From assembly GCA_019242065.1 (NCBI GenBank), contig JAFAWJ010001108.1, positions 1 to 6,029 of the forward strand: DNA of 6,029 nucleotides. Reading direction: 5' to 3'. The notes under the pieces were generated by a model, which saw only the letters and a list, made by a program, of their open reading frames with translations, did no database searches and was not told the DNA's origin. How positions within the stretch are numbered: position 1 is the first letter of the stretch; each line of letters starts with the position of its first letter. This DNA comes from Chloroflexota bacterium (GTDB lineage Bacteria; Chloroflexota; UBA6077; CF-72). Positions 1 through 5,851 of this stretch are shown here, piece after piece. The translations under genes were made by a program, and so were the position numbers.

Positions 1-192
1 GACGACGTTGCCGAGCAGTGGCAGGTAGCGGAAGACGACGAAGAAGATGAAACCCGGAACGACGAACGCGTACATCCAGCGTTCGCGGCGCATTTTGGTC
101 CACGCGCTCGGCTCGGTGCGCAGCCGCGTGTGTGCCGCCGAATGCGAGGTCGTCCCGACAACCACGGCCGTGCTACCTGACTTCTGCATCAT
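1..192 (-). CDS. Carbohydrate ABC transporter permease, LplB/UgpA type (N-terminal fragment)
   Basis: This is the first 64 codons of a gene that runs off the left edge of the window. The predicted product is an inner-membrane subunit of a sugar-type ABC importer. The visible part has a polar, low-complexity cytoplasmic tail (about residues 1-33) and a basic stretch, KMRRERW (33-39). The first membrane helix follows, starting at MYAFVVPGFIFFVVF, then RYLPLLGNVV. The pattern 'PGxxFFxxFRYxPLxGN' is typical of MalF/UgpA/LplB-family permeases at the start of transmembrane helix 1. Two ATG codons lie in tandem (192-190 and 189-187). A weak GGGA about 6 nt upstream of the first supports starting there. 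The gene follows the PhyH dioxygenase on the same strand after 119 bp. That gap has only two 4-bp mini-hairpins and no clear promoter, so read-through from the dioxygenase is possible. The substrate is unknown. Confidence 0.8.
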   Translation of the reverse strand, partial: MMQKSGSTAVVVGTTSHSAAHTRLRTEPSAWTKMRRERWMYAFVVPGFIFFVVFRYLPLLGNVV

Positions 193-311
193 CTCAGTCC
201 CGTGAAGCGGTGTTTCAACCCTGTCGGTCTTCGACCTGTACGGTGTCTAACTGTGTTGGATGCCTGACCTGGCTTCCAGTCCCACTCGTTGAGGAGCGGC
301 CATTCGAAAAC

Positions 312-1187
312 TCAGTTCCAGCGCTCGAGTCCGAGCAGTTTGCGCCCCAGCTCCGTCAGCTCGGCTGGCGCGGAGCGCTGTTCCTCAATCTTGCGCGGGT
401 CCCCAGGAAACGACCGCGCGGACGGGTGTGTGTTCGCCCGCCAACACTCGATCCGCGCGCTGCGCGTCTCCTCCGTCTGCTGCGCCGCTGGATTCATGCT
501 GATGTACTGACACAGCCGCGGCCGGTCCGACGTGTTGTGTCCGTTACCGTGCAGCAGCAGCGAGGTCCACACCAGCAGATCGCCGGCGGCCAGCCGCGGC
601 CGGGTGATCGTATAGCCCGAATAGTCTGGATTCCGCGACTCAATTTTCTCCGGAGTCTGCGTGGCGAGGTACTCGCCCAGATGCTGGTAGATCTCAGGAA
701 TGCACTGAAAGCCACCCATGTCCGGCTCCGTGTCGGTCAGCGCCAGCACCCCCTGGACGTGGAACGGAATGTCCGGGTAACTGCTCATCTGGGTATCCCA
801 GTGGATCATGCCGCGGTGGTTGTACTCCGGATGACGCGGGTTGTCCGGCGGCTTGAGCCCAACCCGGTCGATAGAGACAGATAGCTGGTCGGTTCCGTGA
901 ATGGCCCGGAAGATGTCGTAGACGTGTGGATGCTGGCGGTTGTTCCACATAGACTGGTAGTGGTACATCTCGACCATGCCGACGGGTCGGATGATGTCGG
1001 CGCGGTACCACGTCTCCGGCGTATTGGGATCGGCTCCGGTGTGGCGCCAGATGTCGTCGATGGTGGCCTGCAGGTAGGGCGCGGGCACCGCGTCGTGGAC
1101 GATGACGTAGCCGAAGCGCGTAATGTGGTCGTGCCACTCGGCTGGATTGCGTGGGTCGTGGGTTGTCACGTCCAGGGTGTCGGCCAT
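312..1187 (-). CDS. Phytanoyl-CoA dioxygenase (PhyH) family Fe(II)/2-oxoglutarate oxygenase
   Basis: A 291-residue cytoplasmic protein, the usual length for bacterial PhyH-family enzymes. These enzymes couple oxidative decarboxylation of 2-oxoglutarate to hydroxylation of a substrate. The double-stranded beta-helix signature is complete. The H-x-D pair is in GMIHWDTQ (His129, Asp131), and the distal histidine is in LLLHGNGHNTSDRPR (His213). Arg224, 11 residues further on, is where PhyH proteins bind 2-oxoglutarate. The N-terminal FGYVIVHDAVP and central FHVQGVLALTD...MGGFQCIP are also typical of the family. The ATG at 1187 is chosen because GAGGGGGA lies about 8 nt upstream and a promoter-like sequence lies just beyond. 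The reading frame stays open much further upstream, but that part is the antisense of the neighbouring hydrolase gene. The start diverges from the hydrolase gene, and a permease gene follows downstream. The substrate cannot be deduced; many members of this family do not act on phytanoyl-CoA. Confidence 0.9.
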   Translation of the reverse strand: MADTLDVTTHDPRNPAEWHDHITRFGYVIVHDAVPAPYLQATIDDIWRHTGADPNTPETWYRADIIRPVGMVEMYHYQSMWNNRQHPHVYDIFRAIHGTDQLSVSIDRVGLKPPDNPRHPEYNHRGMIHWDTQMSSYPDIPFHVQGVLALTDTEPDMGGFQCIPEIYQHLGEYLATQTPEKIESRNPDYSGYTITRPRLAAGDLLVWTSLLLHGNGHNTSDRPRLCQYISMNPAAQQTEETRSARIECWRANTHPSARSFPGDPRKIEEQRSAPAELTELGRKLLGLERWN

Positions 1188-1198
1188 GGTGTTGTCCC

Positions 1199-1208
1199 CC
1201 TCTAGAGG
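1199..1208. promoter_or_regulatory. 10-bp perfect palindrome, possible operator
   Basis: CCTCTAGAGG is a perfect palindrome. It lies between the candidate -10 box (1212-1217) and the start codon of the dioxygenase gene, and it overlaps that gene's ribosome-binding site. Its position would suit a repressor operator or an RNA hairpin that masks the ribosome-binding site. Ten bases is short and could occur by chance. Confidence 0.25.
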
Positions 1209-1211
1209 TCG

Positions 1212-1241
1212 AGCATAAACCCCACCCGTAATCGTCGTCCA
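1212..1241 (-). promoter_or_regulatory. Candidate sigma70-type promoter for the PhyH gene
   Basis: Read on the minus strand, TGGACG (1241-1236, 4 of 6 matches to TTGACA) is followed after 18 bp by TATGCT (1217-1212, 4 of 6 matches to TATAAT). Transcription would start near 1205, giving a leader of roughly 18 nt with the GAGGGGGA ribosome-binding site. The spacing is consistent, but both boxes are imperfect. Confidence 0.35.
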
Positions 1242-1274
1242 CGCCCGACCGATCGTCGATCTGATACGCTCCCA

Positions 1275-2060
1275 ATGTTGTCCTCGGCCGAAACGCTGGT
1301 GTTGATCCATCCGATCGGCAACGATCGCCGCTCGTGGCAGTTCGTCGAGCTCGACGCGTTCGCCCATCCACCCGTGGCCTTCTACGAGATGCCCGGCCAC
1401 GGCCGCAAGCCGCGCCAGCCAGGCATGACCACCGCCTGGATGGCCGACCAACTGCTCGACGAATTCGATGGTCCGCTCCACCTCCTGGGCATCGCCGTCG
1501 GCGCCCACGTCGCTCTCAACGCGCTGGTGCGCCAGCCGGAGCGGATCCTCTCCGCGATCCTGGTCAACGGCAGCCGCGGTGGAACCAGCAGCCCCAACGC
1601 CCGCCAGACCTTGTTCGACCGCGCTCAGCAGGCGATCGACCACGGCATGCCGTCGGTCATCGACGAGACGTTCGGCCGCTGGTTCACCCCCCGCGCCCAA
1701 CAGACCAATCCGCCTGGCGTCCAGCTCGCGCGCCAGACTCTGCTGGAGATGGACCCGTGGGGGTGGAGCGACATCTGGCGCGCCAACGCGACGAGCGAGC
1801 CGGTGCCCGATGAACGCTTCGGCCGCATTGCGCAGCCAGTTTCGTTGGTGGCGGCCATCGACGACGCCACCGGGGCGCCGACCAACTCCGCGCGTCTGCA
1901 CGAGCTCATTCCCGTTAGCCGACTCCAGTACGTGCCGGGTCCGCACATGCTGCACCTGGAACGTCCGCGCAGTCTCTCGTCGGCCATCGACCACCACTTC
2001 ACCTGGCTGCACGTGTCGGCGAGCCGCGTCGAGCCTTCGCTGTACTTTGCGGGAGAATGA
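1275..2060 (+). CDS. Alpha/beta-hydrolase-fold protein lacking the nucleophile serine
   Basis: A 261-residue protein with the order of an alpha/beta hydrolase. The first core strand and oxyanion loop are LVLIHPIGNDRRSW (8-21). YEMPGHGRKP (37-46) follows, then the nucleophile-elbow strand LHLLGIAVGAHVAL (68-81). A candidate acid lies in VAAIDDATG (Asp196/Asp197), and a C-terminal histidine in YVPGPHMLHLERP (His224 or His227). HPxGxDRRxW resembles enol-lactonase-like members. The elbow normally reads G-x-S-x-G, but here it is G72-I73-A74-V75-G76. Ala74 is codon GCC at 1494-1496, one base from the serine codon TCC. The protein may therefore be catalytically inactive, use another mechanism or serve a non-enzymatic role. 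The ATG at 1275 has no Shine-Dalgarno sequence, but TACGCT (1265-1270) lies 4 bp upstream, so leaderless transcription is possible. It forms an operon with the EthD-like gene 7 bp downstream. Confidence 0.85.
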   Translation: MLSSAETLVLIHPIGNDRRSWQFVELDAFAHPPVAFYEMPGHGRKPRQPGMTTAWMADQLLDEFDGPLHLLGIAVGAHVALNALVRQPERILSAILVNGSRGGTSSPNARQTLFDRAQQAIDHGMPSVIDETFGRWFTPRAQQTNPPGVQLARQTLLEMDPWGWSDIWRANATSEPVPDERFGRIAQPVSLVAAIDDATGAPTNSARLHELIPVSRLQYVPGPHMLHLERPRSLSSAIDHHFTWLHVSASRVEPSLYFAGE

Positions 2061-2067
2061 AGCGGCG

Positions 2068-2745
2068 ATGACCAGCGGGGTGCCGAAGACGCTGTTCACC
2101 CCGATGTTCGAGGATTTCGTCGAGGCCACTCGGGATGCGACCAATCGGTGGTACGACCTCGATCACGTCCCGCAGCGCCTGACATGTCCGGGCTTTTTAC
2201 GCGCCGAGCGCTACGAGCTGGCATCGCGGGCCTCGAGTGGATCCGGAGCGGGCGCCCTGCGGTATTTGAACGTCTACTACATTGCCGATCCGGACATCCT
2301 GCGGAGTGAGGCGTACCGTCGCCAGGTGCCTGCCCACACGCCGTGGGCGATGCGGCGGTCGGACTCCGGCGCGTCGGGAAGGTACTTGCGAGGTGTCTGG
2401 GTCCAGCAGGTGGCGGCCGTTCCGACGCGGACCGCGCATATGCTGCCGACCGAAGGTCCGCGGACGTGGTGGCTGCGCATGCATGAGGTCGAGGGTGAAG
2501 ACATGGGGGCGATCATGAGCTGCCCGGGGATTTTGGGCGCCGACCGCTACGCGTCAGTCGAGATCGATCTGCCCGGTCCGCCAGGTCAGCGCTCGCCTGC
2601 CTACATGACGATCTACGACCTCGAGTCGCCCGAGGTGGTTACCACGCCAGAGTTCGCGTGGTACGCGGACGACGGCGTGGTGTGGCAAGGCGTCTATCAG
2701 CAGCGCCCGAGCCCGTGGACCAGCCGCCCGATCGCTCGCTCCTAG
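2068..2745 (+). CDS. EthD-like / dimeric alpha-beta barrel protein with two repeats
   Basis: A 225-residue protein built from two ferredoxin-like alpha-beta-barrel halves. The first half holds NRWYDLDHVPQRLTCPGFLRAERY (residues 26-49), the hallmark W-Y-x-x-x-H-x-P-x-R...PGF motif of EthD-like and related small barrel proteins. The second half repeats the core as MSCPGILGADRYASVEI (150-166), preceded by WWLRMHEVEGEDM. It lacks the WYxxxHxP part, so only the first half keeps the polar His33. Relatives act as accessory or catalytic barrels in degradation of ethers, ketones and aromatic compounds, often without a defined reaction. The start is ATG at 2068, with GGGAGA at 2051-2056 about 11 nt upstream, overlapping the end of the hydrolase gene. 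The 7-bp gap implies co-transcription and probably a shared pathway. No signal peptide or membrane segment is visible. The specific function is unknown. Confidence 0.75.
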   Translation: MTSGVPKTLFTPMFEDFVEATRDATNRWYDLDHVPQRLTCPGFLRAERYELASRASSGSGAGALRYLNVYYIADPDILRSEAYRRQVPAHTPWAMRRSDSGASGRYLRGVWVQQVAAVPTRTAHMLPTEGPRTWWLRMHEVEGEDMGAIMSCPGILGADRYASVEIDLPGPPGQRSPAYMTIYDLESPEVVTTPEFAWYADDGVVWQGVYQQRPSPWTSRPIARS

Positions 2746-2811
2746 CTGGGTCGCGCTGTACAACGCTGGCGTCAGGGTTTGGGTGGGTGAGTTGGACAGG
2801 TTTAGATTGAA

Positions 2812-2926
2812 TTCCCCAGAGGGGTCCCCCCTCGGGAGAGAGACTTTCGAGCCGTCAGTGCGCCAGGTGGGCCCGGTGGTGTCAGTCGCGGTGAGCCGTC
2901 TTCCACACGGGGTCCCCTCTGGGGAA
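2812..2926. repeat. 115-bp element bounded by 18-bp inverted repeats (MITE-like or structured RNA)
   Basis: The left arm at 2812-2829 is TTCCCCAGAGGGGTCCCC. The right arm at 2909-2926 is its reverse complement with one mismatch (17 of 18 paired). A 79-bp interior separates them, containing the 8-bp direct repeat GAGCCGTC (2850-2857 and 2893-2900) and a central GGGCCC. Each arm is also partly self-complementary (CCCC-AGA-GGGG). The element lies between the convergent ends of the EthD-like and LLM genes, where non-coding mobile palindromes often accumulate. I see no convincing target-site duplication and no transposase. Open frames across it on both strands do not look like proteins. It could be a miniature inverted-repeat element, a dispersed palindromic repeat, or a structure formed in transcripts from both sides. 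Confidence 0.55.
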
Positions 2927-2950
2927 AACCGTGTTGACACCGCGGATGTC

Positions 2951-2989
2951 GCTCTCCCAGATGCGCAGCCGCTGGGTCTTCCCGAGAGC
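2951..2989. other. Imperfect stem-loop at the 3' end of the LLM gene
   Basis: GCTCT-CCCAG (2951-2960) can pair with CTGGG (2972-2976) and AGAGC (2985-2989). This gives ten base pairs with an 11-nt loop and an 8-nt one-sided bulge. The last three bases overlap the LLM stop codon. On the minus strand it would form just after that gene, where a transcript end is expected. No T-run follows, so it is not a standard intrinsic terminator. It may stabilise the mRNA end or be chance. Confidence 0.25.
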
Positions 2990-4089
2990 TAGCGACGCGG
3001 AGCGAAGGGCTCGCGCAGTCCAACTTGCTCCATCAACGGTAGGACCTCGGTATTCCAGTACGCGAGCTCGTCGCGGTAGTTCACCCAGCTGAGGACGGCG
3101 CCATCCAGGCCGAGAGCGGAGAGCCGCAGCAGGCGTTCGGTCACTTGCTCCGGTGTACCCACGATCAGATAGCTACCCCAGCCCGGGCTGCGCAGAGGCT
3201 CCGTCGGTTGCGGCGGCCGCGCTCCATCGCGTGAGCGACCACGGTTGATGCTGGCGACGGCCTGCCAGTCGCCCTTGTCGACGATGTAGTAGCGCGCGAA
3301 GTCCTGCGCCTCGCGCTCCGTCGGCCGGCACACGATGCCACACGAGGTCCACACCTGGACCTCACGCCCAAACTCCTCTCGCGCCAATCGCCGCAGCTCC
3401 GCCACCCGCGCGCGTCCGCTTTCCTCGTCGTGCGCGGCAATCCCCGTAAACGCCATGTCAGCATGCTCCGCCGCGAACCTCGCGCCGACCGCCGACGCAC
3501 CGGCGTTCATCACCGGCACAGGCCGCTGGATCGGCTTGGGTTGACTGAAACCGCCGCTGATGTGGAAGTACCGACCATCGAAGTCCCAGGCCTGCTCGTC
3601 GCTCCACAACCGCCGCACAATGTGCAACCACTCCGTGGCGTAGGCGTACAGCGCATCGTGATCGCGGAGGGACAGACCAAACATGTCGAACTCGTCCTGA
3701 AACCAGCCGCACACCACGTTCAACGCAAAGCGCCCATTGGAGATGTGGTCGATCGTGGCGGACTGCTTGGCGGCGACGATGGGATGCGCGGTCAGCACGT
3801 GCGAGGTCGAAAACAGGCCGATGTGCGCGGTCGCCGCGGCCAGACCCGCCGCCCAGGTGTACGTCTCGAACGCGCTGCCGTTGAAGTTGGTGGGACCGCC
3901 AAAGCCCTTCCAGCGGGCAACGGGCACCAGCGCCTCGAAGCCGGCGCGGTCGGCCGCGACGGCAATCTCGAGCGTATTGGGCCAGGTCATGTCGAGGGTG
4001 CCCTCGGCCAGCGTCGCCGTCGCCCCGTAGCTGACATTGGAGGCAAAGATCCCGAGCTTGAAGCGATTGGCGTCCAGGAGGCGGTTCAC
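2989..4089 (-). CDS. LLM-class FMN-dependent monooxygenase, RutA/SfnG/SsuD-like
   Basis: A 366-residue TIM-barrel flavoprotein of the bacterial luciferase superfamily, normal in length. Family members use reduced FMN, supplied by a separate reductase, and O2 to cleave C-N, C-S or similar bonds. Segments in order: NRFKLGIFASN (8-18, strand 1), ADRAGFEALVPVARWKGFGG (46-65), GLFSTSHVLTAHPIVAAKQSATIDHISNGR (91-120), FALNVVCGWFQDEF (121-134), FDGRYFHISGGFSQPKPIQ (170-188) and PVMNAGASAVGARFAAEHAD (192-211). The pattern ISNGRFxxNVVxGWxxxE is characteristic of the RutA, SfnG and alkanesulfonate monooxygenase branch. Thr95, Asn124 and Trp129 are likely active-site residues, aligned from memory. The start is GTG at 4089; I see no good Shine-Dalgarno sequence, but strand 1 follows directly, so little can be missing. 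The gene is convergent with the EthD-like gene and divergent from the amidohydrolase. The substrate is unknown. Confidence 0.9.
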   Translation of the reverse strand: MNRLLDANRFKLGIFASNVSYGATATLAEGTLDMTWPNTLEIAVAADRAGFEALVPVARWKGFGGPTNFNGSAFETYTWAAGLAAATAHIGLFSTSHVLTAHPIVAAKQSATIDHISNGRFALNVVCGWFQDEFDMFGLSLRDHDALYAYATEWLHIVRRLWSDEQAWDFDGRYFHISGGFSQPKPIQRPVPVMNAGASAVGARFAAEHADMAFTGIAAHDEESGRARVAELRRLAREEFGREVQVWTSCGIVCRPTEREAQDFARYYIVDKGDWQAVASINRGRSRDGARPPQPTEPLRSPGWGSYLIVGTPEQVTERLLRLSALGLDGAVLSWVNYRDELAYWNTEVLPLMEQVGLREPFAPRR

Positions 4090-4114
4090 AGGTACACCGT
4101 CGGAGGTTGATCCG

Positions 4115-4143
4115 ATTGTAGTGAGCCTTCGACAGCGTGGTAG
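4115..4143 (-). promoter_or_regulatory. Candidate promoter for the LLM monooxygenase gene
   Basis: On the minus strand TACAAT (4120-4115) matches the -10 consensus at 5 of 6 positions. The hexamer 17 bp upstream, CTACCA (4143-4138), matches TTGACA at only 3 of 6. The implied leader is about 20 nt. The -10 box is convincing and the -35 weak, which could mean activator dependence. Confidence 0.35.
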
Positions 4144-4158
4144 CCTGGCCGCTATCGG
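4129..4158 (+). promoter_or_regulatory. Candidate promoter for the amidohydrolase gene
   Basis: TCGACA (4129-4134, 5 of 6 to TTGACA) is followed after 18 bp by TATCGG (4153-4158, 3 of 6 to TATAAT). Transcription from it would start near 4165 and suit the GTG start at 4193 but not the earlier candidate starts. It overlaps the LLM promoter candidate, so the two units could be co-regulated. The -10 is weak. Confidence 0.2.
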
Positions 4159-4192
4159 GGACGCACTGGACCGAGACGGGTCCGCCGTTCGA

Positions 4193-5851
4193 GTGTTTCA
4201 GGGCGCGGCGTGCGCACACCGCCCGCCGGTCGGCCCGGCTGACCTCCTGCTCGTCAACGCCCGCGCGATCACCATGGACCCCGAGCGGCCCGAGGCACAG
4301 GCGGTCGCGGTCGCCAACGGTCAGATCCTCGCCGTCGGGTCGGTTGCCGACGTCCAGCGCCTGGCCACAAGCGCCACGGTGGTGCACGACCTGGCTGGCG
4401 CGGCGCTGCTGCCGGGCTTTCACGATTCGCACAATCACATGCTGGCGACCGCCTACAGCGCGACGCTCGTGGACCTCTCGGCGGCGCGCACGGTGCCCGA
4501 CGTCGTGCGCTTGATGGCCGAGCGTGCTCGGCGCACTCCGCCCGGGGAGTGGGTCCTGAGCAGTGGGCGCTGGCACGAGACCCAGCTCGAGGAAAAGCGC
4601 TTCCCGCGCTGTGACGAGCTGGATGCCGCGATTCCCAATCACCCGGTCATGATCCAGCGCGGCGGCCACAACCTGGTCGTCAACAGCGCGGCGTTCGCGC
4701 TTGCCGGCGTGCCGACGGACGTCCCCAATCCACCGGGCGGCACGTTCGTTCGCAACCCCGCCAGCGGCGCACTGACTGGACACCTGATCGACGCCGCGAT
4801 GCGTCCGATACGTGCGATCGTGCCTCGGCCAGCTCACGCTGAGCAGGAGTCGGCACTCCTGGCGCTGCAAAAGCGCTACCACGCCGCGGGGATCACCAGT
4901 GTTCTGGAGCCGGGGCTAGATACGCACGAGATGGCGGTGTTCCGTGCGCTCAGGCAGCGCGAGGCGCTGCAGGTGCGGGTCACGATGATGTGGCGCTTGC
5001 GTCCCGGCTTCGACTCCGGCTCCCTGGAGACGACCCTCGACGCGCTGCGGCAGGGAGCCGTCAGTCTCGATGCTGACGATAGCTATTTGCGGACGACCGG
5101 GCTCAAGCTGGGCATGGACGGAGGCGTCGAAGCAGGCTACTACCGCGAGCCATTCGACAACCCCGATGACCCGTCGAATCCGCGTGGACTTCCGCTGGTC
5201 TCTCCCGAAAACTTCAGCGCGGTCTGCTCTCTGGCCGCCGAGCTTGGCTGGCAGGTCGGCACGCACTGCGTCGGCGACGCGGCAATCGATCGCGTGCTGG
5301 ACGGCTATGAAGCGGCCAACCGGACCTCGCCGATCAACGGCTTACGCTGGACGCTCATCCACATGATGTATGCGCGGGAGGACCACTGGGAGCGCGCCAA
5401 CCGCCTCGGACTGGTGGTCACCGCGCAGCAGCCTCTGCAGTACACCCTGGCAGATGGCTTCCGTCACTACATCGGTCCGAAACGAGCCAGCAACATCGAA
5501 CCCCTGCGCATGTACCTGGACCGCAGTGCTCAGCCCGTTGGTGGCGGCTCGGATACACCGGTCACTCCGTTCGAGCCACTGATCGGCATCTGGAGCTCGG
5601 TCACGCGTGCCACGGACCGTGCCGGGATTCAGGGACCGGAGTGGTCGATCAGCGCCGAGGAGGCCCTGCGTATGTACACCGTCGGCAGCGCATGGTGTGC
5701 CGCCGAGGAACAGACCAAGGGCTCCCTGACCCCCGGTAAGTTCGCCGACTGTGTGGTACTCGATCGCGATCCACGCCAGGTGGAGCCGGATGCGATCCGC
5801 GAGCTCCAGGTCCTGCGCACCTACGTCGGAGGTCGACTCGTCTACGGTTAG
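4193..5851 (+). CDS. YtcJ-like metal-dependent amidohydrolase (amidohydrolase family 3)
   Basis: A 552-residue cytoplasmic enzyme of the YtcJ/N-substituted-formamide-deformylase branch, typical in length (about 530-560). It is predicted to hydrolyse amide, formamide or related C-N bonds. Numbered from the GTG: the N-terminal beta-sandwich strand ADLLLVNARAITMD (16-29), then LLPGFHDSHNHM with the metal pair His80/His82. Further features are GLKLGMDGGVEAGY with Lys305, GTHCVGDAAIDRVLDGY with His358, LIHMMY with His390, and GGSDTPVTPFEP with Asp454. The C-terminal KGSLTPGKFADCVVLDRDP closes the beta-sandwich. The metal site therefore looks complete. The start is uncertain. An ATG at 4037 would overlap the divergent LLM gene by 53 bp. 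A GTG at 4121 has GGAGGT at 4102-4107, but 13 nt away. Third-position GC rises clearly after 4193, so I prefer that GTG. The stop codon overlaps that of the convergent gene downstream. Confidence 0.88.
   Translation: MFQGAACAHRPPVGPADLLLVNARAITMDPERPEAQAVAVANGQILAVGSVADVQRLATSATVVHDLAGAALLPGFHDSHNHMLATAYSATLVDLSAARTVPDVVRLMAERARRTPPGEWVLSSGRWHETQLEEKRFPRCDELDAAIPNHPVMIQRGGHNLVVNSAAFALAGVPTDVPNPPGGTFVRNPASGALTGHLIDAAMRPIRAIVPRPAHAEQESALLALQKRYHAAGITSVLEPGLDTHEMAVFRALRQREALQVRVTMMWRLRPGFDSGSLETTLDALRQGAVSLDADDSYLRTTGLKLGMDGGVEAGYYREPFDNPDDPSNPRGLPLVSPENFSAVCSLAAELGWQVGTHCVGDAAIDRVLDGYEAANRTSPINGLRWTLIHMMYAREDHWERANRLGLVVTAQQPLQYTLADGFRHYIGPKRASNIEPLRMYLDRSAQPVGGGSDTPVTPFEPLIGIWSSVTRATDRAGIQGPEWSISAEEALRMYTVGSAWCAAEEQTKGSLTPGKFADCVVLDRDPRQVEPDAIRELQVLRTYVGGRLVYG

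Noticed and set aside
193..311. Mini-hairpins CTGG-CTT-CCAG and GGTC-TTC-GACC between the PhyH and permease genes
   Set aside because: Four-base stems without a T-run are expected by chance in GC-rich DNA; neither a terminator nor a promoter is convincing here.
132..884. 250-residue plus-strand open frame
   Set aside because: It lies antisense to the PhyH gene, whose catalytic motifs are complete; the product is proline- and arginine-rich with no domain.
312..2144. 610-residue minus-strand open frame that contains the PhyH gene
   Set aside because: Only the part from the ATG at 1187 looks like protein. The upstream half is arginine-rich low-complexity sequence antisense to the hydrolase and EthD-like genes.
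2925..2942. Possible intrinsic terminator for the LLM gene, a minus-strand GTGT-CA-ACAC hairpin followed by TTTT
   Set aside because: The stem is only about four to six pairs with a two-base loop, and the T-run is four long; too weak to call.
2934..2962. Perfect TTGACA on the plus strand in the convergent gap
   Set aside because: The hexamer 17 bp downstream is CCAGAT, a poor -10, and no plus-strand gene follows; probably chance.
2783..3023. Small open frames on both strands across the convergent gap
   Set aside because: They run through the inverted-repeat element, read as its repeat arms, and overlap the LLM 3' end. No ribosome-binding site or recognisable protein pattern.
3458..4882. 474-residue minus-strand open frame
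   Set aside because: It overlaps the LLM gene in another frame and runs antisense to the amidohydrolase. Its composition is typical of a shadow in GC-rich DNA.
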